Assembly: GCA_004555535.1 (NCBI GenBank)
Contig: SFHU01000114.1
Span: 1-8,971, forward strand
Source of the DNA: Clostridiales bacterium
GTDB taxonomy: Bacteria; Bacillota; Clostridia; Christensenellales; Aristaeellaceae
Direction: 5' to 3'
DNA: 8,971 nucleotides
Part shown: positions 1 to 5,504 of the stretch, one piece after another
Position numbering within the stretch: the first letter of the stretch is position 1
Layout of the letters: the number at the start of each line of letters is the position of its first letter
Position numbers and translations under genes: made by a program
The notes under the pieces: generated by a model
Told to the model about the DNA's origin: nothing
The model's input: the letters and a program-made list of their open reading frames with translations, nothing else
The model's database searches: none

Positions 1-434
1 TAGCCGGTCCTGCCGTCGACGCTGACCTTGCTCCAGGCGCCATCGGTGGAGAGCACCTTCACCTGCGTGCCGCGTGGATAGGAGCCGAGGATGTCGCCGT
101 TCGGGGTGGCGCGCAGGTTGAGCCCGCGGGTGTTCGTGTTCACATAGCGAACCGCGTTCGTCTCGCCCTCAGTTCCCAGGTACTTGGTGTACATGTAGCC
201 GCTCTGACCGCCGACGTCAACGCTGGCCCAATCGCCGTTGATGCCCTTGACGAGCACCTGCGTCCCCCAGCCATACTTGCCCAGCACGGCGGATTCCGTG
301 CTCGCCTCGGCGCGCAGGTTGAGCGTGCCGCAGGTGATCACGCGGATTTCGTTTTCGGCGAGCGAGGCGAGCGGAGCCGCCATCGCCATGCAGAGCATCG
401 CGGCGCAAGCCGCCTTCTTCTTGGTATTCTGCAT
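1..434 (-). CDS. Secreted tandem SH3-domain protein (3' end outside window)
   Basis: The visible 144 codons begin at ATG 434 with AAAGGAGGA six bases upstream, which fixes the start. Residues 1-26 form a type I signal peptide: lysines at 5-7, an Ala/Met/Leu-rich core and a likely cut after SLA before ENEIRV. Two bacterial SH3 (SH3b) repeats follow, at about 30-88 and 96-144. Each contains the hallmark LNLRA motif (38-42 and 105-109), then a GTQV strand (58-61, 122-125) and a G-x-W turn (WA at 69-70, AW at 133-134). SH3b domains usually bind cell-wall peptides or act as targeting modules in secreted hydrolases. No catalytic domain is visible, because the gene leaves the window in the second repeat. 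It could be a cell-wall hydrolase with N-terminal SH3 repeats or a pure SH3 protein. The fold and secretion are clear; the function is open. Confidence 0.85.
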   Translation of the reverse strand, partial: MQNTKKKAACAAMLCMAMAAPLASLAENEIRVITCGTLNLRAEASTESAVLGKYGWGTQVLVKGINGDWASVDVGGQSGYMYTKYLGTEGETNAVRYVNTNTRGLNLRATPNGDILGSYPRGTQVKVLSTDGAWSKVSVDGRTG

Positions 435-440
435 CAGGAA

Positions 441-449
441 TCCTCCTTT
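441..449 (-). promoter_or_regulatory. Ribosome binding site of the SH3 protein gene
   Basis: On the minus strand this reads AAAGGAGGA, complementary to the 16S rRNA 3' end, with six bases before ATG 434. The remaining intergenic DNA (450-590) should contain this gene's promoter, since a terminator lies just upstream. Only weak matches are visible, such as TTGGAA followed about 15 bases later by TAAAAG, so no promoter is called. Confidence 0.8.
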
Positions 450-590
450 GTCATTGCGAAGGCGTTCAAGCGGCCGTTCCTGACCGCCTTCTGCATACAT
501 GACGAAGGGATAAATTCTTTTATTGCCATGTAACCAATTCCAAGTTCTGGAAGGACGAGGAGGCGGCGGAGAAAAATCGAGCAATACAAG

Positions 591-618
591 AAAAAAACAG
601 AGCGCACCGGGCGCTCTG
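591..618 (-). terminator. Rho-independent terminator of the five-gene operon
   Basis: On the minus strand an 8-bp perfect stem (CAGAGCGC at 618-611 pairing with GCGCTCTG at 605-598) encloses a 5-nt loop. It is followed directly by seven T residues (597-591). It begins 17 bases after the stop codon of the pseudouridine synthase gene. It separates that operon from the SH3 gene, which therefore needs its own promoter. There is no T tract on the plus strand, so it acts in one direction. Confidence 0.88.
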
Positions 619-635
619 GAAGAAGATGGAACGGG

Positions 636-1526
636 CTAAGGATTGAAGTCAAATATAGCGGGATGGGAGAGGGAGACGCGCGCGTGCGTCACGGGATGGA
701 CAAAGGCGAGGGAAACGGCGCTGAGCTGATGATGCGCAAGGGAGAGCGAGTCGCTCAGGCGGGCGCTTTCCCCGGAAGCATAGCGCGTATCGCCCAGCAG
801 CGGACAGCCGATGTGCGATGCGTGGACGCGGAGCTGATGCGTCCGCCCTGTCAGGGGGAGCATCGAGAGGAGGGAGACGGTCTCTCCGCCGATGGACAAC
901 ACACGGAGCACGGCGTAGCGCGTGACGGCGCGCTGCCCGTCATTACGGACGACGCGCGTGAAGCTGTCTTCGGTCAGGCGGGCGATGGGCGCGTCGATCT
1001 CGCCGGATTGCGGCTCAGGCGTTCCATAGACCCAGGCGCGATAAACCTTTTCAAACGAGCCCACCTGCATCTGGCGCTGAAGATGCGCCTGGACGAAGGG
1101 AAGCTTGGCAAAGAGGACGATACCGGTGGTCTCCGCGTCAAGCCGATGGACAGGATGCGCGGGGCGGCCCAGGTATGCGCAGACGCGCCCTTCGAGCGTG
1201 TCGCTGCCGCCGGGAGCGGAGGGCGAGGGATGGCACTGCAGCGGCGCGGGCTTGAAGACGGCGAGCAGCGCCTCGTCCTCAAAGATCACCTCGAGCGGTT
1301 GCGCCTGCGGCGAGGAGGTGGTGGGCGAATAGTCCGCCAGCTCCACACACACGCACATGCCCTCGCGGACGGGCTGGTTGCTGAAAAAGGGCGCCGCGTC
1401 GACCGACACGGCGTCCCTCTGCTTGGCTGTGCGGATCTCGCGCCCAGAGAGGCCCATCGGCCCGCGCAGCAGCTGCTGGAGCATCAGACCGTCATCCGAG
1501 GCGGAGACGATGTGTTCAAGGCGCAT
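636..1526 (-). CDS. RluA-family 23S/tRNA pseudouridine synthase
   Basis: A 296-residue cytoplasmic RNA-modifying enzyme that isomerises specific uridines to pseudouridine. Residues 1-65 resemble the S4-like RNA-binding domain of RluC/RluD-type enzymes (LSGREIRTAKQRDAV, then NQPVREGM). The catalytic domain starts near 78 (LEVIFEDEALLAVFKPA). It carries the family motif HRLDAETTG at 127-135, in which Asp130 is the catalytic aspartate; the usual motif is HRLDxxTSG. Further family signatures are EKVYRAWV (159-166), TGRTHQLRVH (226-235) and LGDTRYA (244-250). Length matches the family. The start ATG overlaps the stop of the upstream ABC ATPase gene by one base (TGATG), with a weak AAGGTG site, so translation is probably coupled. 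It is the last gene of an amino-acid transport and metabolism operon, an unexpected place for an rRNA or tRNA modification enzyme. The target uridine cannot be read from sequence. Confidence 0.93.
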   Translation of the reverse strand: MRLEHIVSASDDGLMLQQLLRGPMGLSGREIRTAKQRDAVSVDAAPFFSNQPVREGMCVCVELADYSPTTSSPQAQPLEVIFEDEALLAVFKPAPLQCHPSPSAPGGSDTLEGRVCAYLGRPAHPVHRLDAETTGIVLFAKLPFVQAHLQRQMQVGSFEKVYRAWVYGTPEPQSGEIDAPIARLTEDSFTRVVRNDGQRAVTRYAVLRVLSIGGETVSLLSMLPLTGRTHQLRVHASHIGCPLLGDTRYASGESARLSDSLSLAHHQLSAVSLAFVHPVTHARVSLSHPAIFDFNP

Positions 1527-2284
1527 CAGAGCACCTTGCTCAGGAAGTCCTTTGTGCGCGGATTCTGCGGATGATCGAACAGATCCCGCGGCGTGCCCTG
1601 CTCGCAGATGATGCCGCCGTCCATGAAGAGCACGCGGTTGCAGACCTCGCGCGCAAAGCCCATCTCGTGCGTCACGATGACGCAGGTCATCTTGTTGCGC
1701 GCCAGAGCCTTGATGACCTCGAGCACCTCGCCGACCATCTCCGGGTCGAGCGCGGAGGTCGGCTCGTCAAAGAGCATGACCTCCGGCTCCATCGCGAGGG
1801 CGCGGATGATCGCCAGTCGCTGCTTCTGGCCGCCGGAGAGGCGGGTCGGCTTGCTGTCGCGCTTGTCGGAGAGGCCGACGCGCTCAAGGAGCGCTTCAGC
1901 CTGGGCGATGGCCTCGTCCTTGCTCTTCTTGCCCAGCAGGACGGGGGCGAGGGTGATGTTGTCGATGACAGACATGTGCGGGAAGATGTTGAAATGCTGG
2001 AAGACCATGCCCATCTTCTGGCGGTGCTGGTCGATGTTGACGGACTTGTCCGCGATGTCGACGCCGTCAAACCAGATGTGGCCGGAGGTCGGCTCTTCGA
2101 GCCGGTTGAGGCAGCGCAAGAAGGTCGACTTGCCGGAGCCGGACGGGCCGATCAGCGAGACGACCTCGCCCTTGTGGATGGTCTCCGTGATGCCGGCGAG
2201 CACCTTGAGCGGGCCGAAGTCCTTGTGCAGATCCTCGACGCGGATGAGCTCGGGGGCGGTCTTGTAATCAAACTGCTCAGTCAT
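1526..2284 (-). CDS. Polar amino-acid ABC transporter ATP-binding protein (GlnQ/HisP type)
   Basis: A 252-residue ATPase subunit that powers amino-acid import from the cytoplasmic face of the membrane. All motifs are intact: Walker A GPSGSGKS (46-53), Q-loop glutamine 96 in MVFQHFN, signature LSGGQKQR (149-156), Walker B VMLFDEPTSALD (169-180) and H-loop His206 in VTHEMGF. The segments FNIFPHMSVIDNIT and THEMGFAREV are typical of the GlnQ/HisP (PAAT) family. The 252-residue length is normal and there is no extra C-terminal regulatory domain of the MetN type. ATG 2284 has AAAGGAGG ten bases upstream. The gene overlaps the end of the permease gene by eight bases, and its own stop overlaps the start of the next gene, so permease, ATPase and pseudouridine synthase form a coupled block. 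Its partners are the permease at 2277-2942 and, by inference, the divergent binding protein at 5505-6272. Substrate is not determined by this subunit. Confidence 0.96.
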   Translation of the reverse strand: MTEQFDYKTAPELIRVEDLHKDFGPLKVLAGITETIHKGEVVSLIGPSGSGKSTFLRCLNRLEEPTSGHIWFDGVDIADKSVNIDQHRQKMGMVFQHFNIFPHMSVIDNITLAPVLLGKKSKDEAIAQAEALLERVGLSDKRDSKPTRLSGGQKQRLAIIRALAMEPEVMLFDEPTSALDPEMVGEVLEVIKALARNKMTCVIVTHEMGFAREVCNRVLFMDGGIICEQGTPRDLFDHPQNPRTKDFLSKVL

Positions 2285-2942
2285 CGGTCTTGAGCCTCCT
2301 TTCCAGCACGGCGATGAGCTTGCTCATCGTGAAGGTGACGACGAAGTAAATGATGCCGATGATGATCAGCGGCTCCAGGACGAGGTAGGTCTTGCCGGAG
2401 ATCGTCTGATACTGCGTCATCAGGTCGCCGACGTAGAAGGTTGAGGCGAGTGACGTCTCCTTCGTGATCGCGACAAACTCGTTGCACATCGCAGGCAGAA
2501 CGTTCTTGAAGGCCTGCGGCAGGATGATGCGGATCATCGTCTGGCTGGCGGAGAGGCCAAGCGAGCGGGCCGCCTCGCTCTGCCCGCGATCGATCGACTG
2601 AATGCCCGAACGGAAAACCTCGGACATATACGCGCCGGAGTTGATGATCAGCGCGACGGCGATGCAGGTGAACTTGGAGAGCTTGAGGGCGGGCAGCAGG
2701 TCCGGCAACAGAAAATAGAAGAAATAGAGCTGGAGCAGCAGCGGCGTGTCCCGGATGATTTCGGTGTAGACGGTGGCGATGAGGTTGAGGACTCGGGACT
2801 TGGACAGGCGCATGATCGCGACCAGCGCGCCGATGACACAGCCGACGGCGACGGCGACGAGCGCCAGCAGCAGGGTTGTGCCCAGGCCGTTGACAAAGCT
2901 CATGCCGTATTTCACCAGCAGCTTTTCGATGTTGACGAGCAA
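2277..2942 (-). CDS. Polar amino-acid ABC transporter permease (HisM/GlnP type), TTG start
   Basis: A 221-residue inner-membrane permease. Transmembrane segments are predicted at roughly 17-45, 50-82, 91-111 and 187-213. Family features are YTEIIRDTPLLLQL (59-72), typical of the HisM/GlnP group, and the EAA coupling loop around SEAARSLG (122-129), which docks on the ATPase. It is continued by LPQAFKNVLPAMCNEF. The frame is open to an ATG at 2999, but that start lies inside the upstream dehydrogenase gene, has no ribosome binding site and would add 19 non-family residues. A TTG at 2942 sits seven bases after a perfect AAGGAGG (2950-2956), so it is preferred; the protein then begins MLVNIEKLL. 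The gene starts 25 bp after the dehydrogenase gene and overlaps the ATPase gene by 8 bp. There is one permease gene only, so the channel is probably a homodimer. Confidence 0.93.
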   Translation of the reverse strand: MLVNIEKLLVKYGMSFVNGLGTTLLLALVAVAVGCVIGALVAIMRLSKSRVLNLIATVYTEIIRDTPLLLQLYFFYFLLPDLLPALKLSKFTCIAVALIINSGAYMSEVFRSGIQSIDRGQSEAARSLGLSASQTMIRIILPQAFKNVLPAMCNEFVAITKETSLASTFYVGDLMTQYQTISGKTYLVLEPLIIIGIIYFVVTFTMSKLIAVLERRLKTDD

Positions 2943-2949
2943 GGAAATG

Positions 2950-2956
2950 CCTCCTT
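2950..2956 (-). promoter_or_regulatory. Ribosome binding site that sets a TTG start for the permease
   Basis: The minus strand reads AAGGAGG, seven bases before TTG 2942. It is the only strong site near the 5' end of the permease frame. It lies between the stop of the dehydrogenase gene (2968-2970) and the TTG, so it decides the start in favour of 2942 rather than the upstream ATG 2999. Confidence 0.8.
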
Positions 2957-2967
2957 CATGTAGCGGG

Positions 2968-4056
2968 TTACAGGGTTTCAACACGCGCCATGGCTTCATA
3001 GACCATGTCTCGCGTTATCGGATAGGGGATATGCGCCATGTCGGGCCCTTCGGTAGCCTCGGCGAGCGTGGCATCCAGCGCGGCGCGATCAAGCGGCACA
3101 CGCATCTGCGCGAGCGTGACCGGCGTGCCGAGGCTGACGAGGAAGCTGCGCAGCTCCCGCGCGCGCTCGATCTGCCCGTCCAGGACGAGCTGAACGAGCG
3201 CGCCATAGGCGACGAGATCGCCATGCAGGAATTCCCGCTCCACATGGGGGAAGAGCTGCAGGCCATAGCAGACGGCATGTGCGAGTGCGCAGTTGTAATC
3301 GTCATTCGCCATCAGCGAGACCAGACCGGCCGAGACGATCACGCTGCGCGCGCAGAGCTCCATCGCGGGACCAGCCTCGTGGCGCTCGACCTCGTCAAGC
3401 GCGGCGCGCCCGAAGCGGAGAACTGGCTCATAGCAGGTGGAGGAGAGGCTCACGCCCATCATCGACATGTGATCGATGGAGACGCCGGGCTCGTCGCCTC
3501 TGGCGCTGAACGTCGATTCCAGATGCTTGGCCAGCGTATCGCCCAGCGCGGCCCGGAAGTATGGCGCGGGGGCGTTGGCGGCGAGCGTGAGGTCGATCAT
3601 CGTCAGCGCGGGCGGCGCGTCATAAAAGAGGAAGCGGTCGAACGGGCCATCCTCGCGGTAGACGACGGAGAGCGCCGTGACCGGCGCGCAGTTGGAGACG
3701 AGCGTGGGCAGGCCTACAAGCGGCAGGTTCAGCTGATGAGCGACGCCCTTCGCGGTATCGATCGCTTTGCCTCCGCCCATGCCGACGAGAAAGTCGGGGC
3801 GCAGCGGCGCGATCTGCCCGCTGAGGCGGTCCATGGCCTGCTGCGTGCAGGCACCGCCGAAGGGAAGCGCGTCCAGCAGCACCGGGCCGCCGTTTTGGAT
3901 CGCTGCGCGCAGGGAGGGCAGGCCCTTCTGCATCGCGGTTTCTCCGCCGATGACGGCAAAACGGGTGCCCAGCGGCGCACAGAGCGCAGGAAAGCGCGCA
4001 TAGACGCCGCGCCCGAAGATGAAGCGCGGCAGCGTGACGAGATCGGTCAAATACAT
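2968..4056 (-). CDS. Iron-containing alcohol dehydrogenase family protein, YbdH/HcxA-like (2-oxo/2-hydroxy acid dehydrogenase candidate)
   Basis: A 362-residue cytoplasmic oxidoreductase of the glycerol-dehydrogenase (GldA) fold. The N-terminal nucleotide-binding half contains MGGGKAIDTAK (93-103), the glycine motif that holds the NAD(P) phosphates, and the following LPTLVSNCAPVTALSVVY (116-133). The metal-binding residues appear intact: Asp173 in GDTLAK, His260 in ALAHAV and His278 in FLHGD. The segments GDTLAK, FLHGDLVAYGALVQ and the C-terminal IPYPITRDMVYEAMARVE recall E. coli YbdH (HcxA), reported as a hydroxycarboxylate dehydrogenase, more than true glycerol dehydrogenase; this comparison is from memory. 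It lies three bases downstream of the aminotransferase (TAA-CCC-ATG) with no clear ribosome binding site of its own, so translation is probably coupled. Glycerol or glycerol-1-phosphate dehydrogenase is the main alternative, but the aminotransferase neighbour favours reduction of a 2-oxo acid. Confidence 0.85.
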   Translation of the reverse strand: MYLTDLVTLPRFIFGRGVYARFPALCAPLGTRFAVIGGETAMQKGLPSLRAAIQNGGPVLLDALPFGGACTQQAMDRLSGQIAPLRPDFLVGMGGGKAIDTAKGVAHQLNLPLVGLPTLVSNCAPVTALSVVYREDGPFDRFLFYDAPPALTMIDLTLAANAPAPYFRAALGDTLAKHLESTFSARGDEPGVSIDHMSMMGVSLSSTCYEPVLRFGRAALDEVERHEAGPAMELCARSVIVSAGLVSLMANDDYNCALAHAVCYGLQLFPHVEREFLHGDLVAYGALVQLVLDGQIERARELRSFLVSLGTPVTLAQMRVPLDRAALDATLAEATEGPDMAHIPYPITRDMVYEAMARVETL

Positions 4057-4059
4057 GGG

Positions 4060-5238
4060 TTACACCAGCTTCGGCACCCTGGAAAGGCGCTCGATCGATT
4101 CATTCAGGGTCTCTTCGCTGCGCGCGAAGTGCAGGCGGATCAGATGGTTGACAGGCTCGCGGAAGAAGCTCGAGCCCGGCACCGCGGCGACGCCGACCGT
4201 GCGGATCATCCACTCGCAGAACTCCATGTCGCTCCTGCCGCAGAAGTGCATGCCGGGCCTCTGGAATTCGCTGATGTCGACCATCACGAAATAGGAGCCC
4301 TGCGGCACGGTGTGCTGCAGGCCGATACGGTCAAGGCCGTCGAGGAAGAGGTTGCGCTTCTTCGTGTACAGCGCGGTCAGCTCGTCATAATAGCTCTGCG
4401 GGAAGTTGAGGCCGACGACGGCAGCCTCCTGCAGGGGAGCTGCGGCGCCGACGGTCAGAAAGTCATGCACCTTTTTCGCGGCCTCGATGACGTTGGCAGG
4501 GCCGATCAGGTAGCCCAGACGCCAGCCCGTGATGGAATAGGTCTTGGAGAGCGAGGAGCAGCAGATGACGCGGTCGGCGATCTCCGGAAGCGCGCCGGCA
4601 TAGGTGTGATGATACGGCGCGAAGACGATGTGCTCATAGACCTCGTCAGTGATCATGTAGGCGTCATAGCGGTTGCACAGGCCGCCGATGAAGAGCAGCT
4701 CCTCCTTGGTAAAGACCTTGCCGCAGGGATTGGAGGGGTTGCAGACGATGATCGCCTTGGGATGCTGGCGGAAGGCGTCCTCCAGCACGTCGCGGTCAAA
4801 ATCGAACGCCGGCGGGACGAGCGGCACGAAGATCGGGTCCGCGCCGGAGAGAATCGCGTCCGCGCCGTAATTCTCGTAGAAAGGGGAGAAGACGATGACC
4901 TTGTCGCCGGGATTGCAGACGGTCATCATCGCGCTCATCATGGCCTCGGTGCCGCCGCAGGTGACGAGCACCTCGGTATCGGGATTGATGGTGCGGCCAT
5001 AGGCGCGGCCCTGCTTGCGGGCGAGGGCTTCGCGGAAATTCTCCGCGCCGAAGGTCACGGAATATTGGTGCGGGCCCTCATCGGCTACCTCGCGCAGACG
5101 GTCTGTGATCGCCTTGGGCGGGGGAAAATCCGGAAAACCCTGGGAGAGATTGATTGCGCCGACCTCGTCGCTGATGCGGGTCATTCGGCGGATGACGGAA
5201 TCGGTAAACGTCTGAACACGATGGCTTAGCTCGGGCAT
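4060..5238 (-). CDS. PLP-dependent class I/II aminotransferase (YbdL / kynurenine-glutamine transaminase-like)
   Basis: A 392-residue fold-type I aminotransferase. Visible active-site elements are GGTEAM (95-100, PLP phosphate contact), Asn170 in NPSNPCGK, Asp198 and Tyr201 in TDEVYEH, Lys232 in SSLSKTYS (Schiff-base lysine), Arg240 in TGWRLGY and Arg368 in LIRLHFA (substrate carboxylate). The N-terminal INLSQGFPDFPPPKAI and C-terminal VAAVPGSSFF with IRLHFARSEETLNE are typical of the branch containing kynurenine aminotransferase I, glutamine transaminase K and E. coli YbdL, a methionine-preferring transaminase. Likely donors are therefore Met, Gln, aromatic amino acids or His rather than aspartate; that is inference. 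ATG 5238 is preceded by GGAAAGG about eleven bases upstream. It is the first gene of the five-gene operon and is followed after three bases by a YbdH-like dehydrogenase. An aspartate or alanine transaminase cannot be excluded from sequence alone. Confidence 0.93.
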   Translation of the reverse strand: MPELSHRVQTFTDSVIRRMTRISDEVGAINLSQGFPDFPPPKAITDRLREVADEGPHQYSVTFGAENFREALARKQGRAYGRTINPDTEVLVTCGGTEAMMSAMMTVCNPGDKVIVFSPFYENYGADAILSGADPIFVPLVPPAFDFDRDVLEDAFRQHPKAIIVCNPSNPCGKVFTKEELLFIGGLCNRYDAYMITDEVYEHIVFAPYHHTYAGALPEIADRVICCSSLSKTYSITGWRLGYLIGPANVIEAAKKVHDFLTVGAAAPLQEAAVVGLNFPQSYYDELTALYTKKRNLFLDGLDRIGLQHTVPQGSYFVMVDISEFQRPGMHFCGRSDMEFCEWMIRTVGVAAVPGSSFFREPVNHLIRLHFARSEETLNESIERLSRVPKLV

Positions 5239-5247
5239 AATTATTCA
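5234..5247 (-). promoter_or_regulatory. ARG-box-like sequence over the aminotransferase start codon
   Basis: The minus strand reads TGAATAATTATGCC. Against the 14-base ArgR/AhrC core TGAAT-wwww-ATTCA it matches at 12 positions. It overlaps the ATG of the aminotransferase gene, where a bound repressor could block transcription elongation. The region is AT-rich, so a chance match is quite possible. A similar sequence lies at 5391-5404. Confidence 0.25.
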
Positions 5248-5297
5248 CGCCTTTCCACAGTGAAAGTAAATCGTCAGACATGCTCCAAAAAGCAATG

Positions 5298-5326
5298 CTC
5301 ATATTCTATCACAACTAAGGTGGCAA
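5298..5326 (-). promoter_or_regulatory. Candidate promoter of the aminotransferase-transporter operon
   Basis: On the minus strand TTGCCA (5326-5321) is followed after 17 bases by TATGAG (5303-5298), matching the sigma-A consensus at 5/6 and 4/6 positions. An overlapping alternative is TTGTGT (5331-5326), 17 bases, then TAGAAT (5308-5303). Either would give a leader of roughly 50-60 bases before ATG 5238. The choice between them cannot be made by eye. Confidence 0.45.
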
Positions 5327-5390
5327 CACAACCGAAAAAAGCACTTTCTTTGAAAAAACCATCAAATTCTGAATACCCGACGAAAAATAA

Positions 5391-5404
5391 AGCATTTTTA
5401 TGCA
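5391..5404 (-). promoter_or_regulatory. ARG-box-like palindrome upstream of the binding-protein promoter
   Basis: The minus strand reads TGCATAAAAATGCT. It contains a perfect inverted repeat, GCAT and ATGC around a 4-base AT core (5392-5403). It matches 12 of 14 positions of the B. subtilis AhrC core TGAATAAAAATKCA. It ends eleven bases before the -35 element of the divergent substrate-binding protein gene, a place where a regulator could act. The identity of the regulator is a guess; no ArgR gene is in the window. Confidence 0.3.
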
Positions 5405-5414
5405 GAATATTCAC

Positions 5415-5443
5415 TTGACATATGCGTTTCCCGGGCGTAAAAT
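5415..5443 (+). promoter_or_regulatory. Sigma-A promoter of the substrate-binding protein gene
   Basis: A perfect -35 TTGACA (5415-5420) and a near-perfect -10 TAAAAT (5438-5443) are separated by exactly 17 bases. The transcript should begin near 5450, giving a leader of about 55 bases before ATG 5505. This is much closer to consensus than the candidate for the divergent operon, as expected when the binding protein must be made in excess over the membrane subunits. Confidence 0.88.
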
Positions 5444-5458
5444 AGCACTATCATTTTT

Positions 5459-5477
5459 GCGGCGCCTGCTGCGCCGC
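5459..5477 (+). promoter_or_regulatory. GC-rich stem-loop at the 5' end of the binding-protein mRNA
   Basis: GCGGCGC (5459-5465) pairs perfectly with GCGCCGC (5471-5477) around a 5-base loop, in an otherwise AT-rich leader. The stem begins about nine bases after the predicted transcription start and ends 12 bases before the ribosome binding site. No T tract follows on either strand, so it is not a terminator. A 5' stabilising hairpin is the simplest reading. Confidence 0.6.
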
Positions 5478-5489
5478 GGATGGAATTTC

Positions 5490-5496
5490 AGGAGGG
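5490..5496 (+). promoter_or_regulatory. Ribosome binding site of the substrate-binding protein gene
   Basis: AGGAGGG, eight bases before ATG 5505. It fixes the start at 5505 rather than the in-frame ATG at 5400, which would add 35 residues, lies upstream of the promoter and would put the signal peptide inside the protein. Confidence 0.9.
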
Positions 5497-5504
5497 AAAC
5501 GATC

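Noticed and set aside
434..652. A 72-codon minus-strand frame ending at TGATG on the SH3 gene start
   Set aside because: It begins inside the end of the pseudouridine synthase gene and reads through the operon terminator. It has no ribosome binding site. A shorter internal ATG version was considered as a leader peptide but also lacks a binding site.
663..1574. A 303-codon plus-strand frame opposite the pseudouridine synthase gene
   Set aside because: The minus strand carries the full HRLD and TGRTHQLR motifs. The plus frame has no recognisable domain.
2943..2999. N-terminal extension of the permease to ATG 2999
   Set aside because: It overlaps the dehydrogenase gene, has no ribosome binding site and encodes residues unlike the family. 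TTG 2942 has a perfect site.
2773..5229. An 818-codon open frame on the plus strand
   Set aside because: It lies antisense to the aminotransferase and dehydrogenase genes. The translation is rich in Arg, His, Asp and Ala with no domains, as expected from the complement of GC-rich coding DNA, and it lacks a ribosome binding site.
5459..5477. The leader hairpin as a transcription attenuator or riboswitch
   Set aside because: There is no T run after the stem on either strand, the leader is only about 55 bases, and no alternative pairing or known aptamer pattern was seen.
5400..5504. N-terminal extension of the binding protein to ATG 5400
   Set aside because: It would start upstream of the -35 element and bury the signal peptide. 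The strong AGGAGGG site supports ATG 5505.
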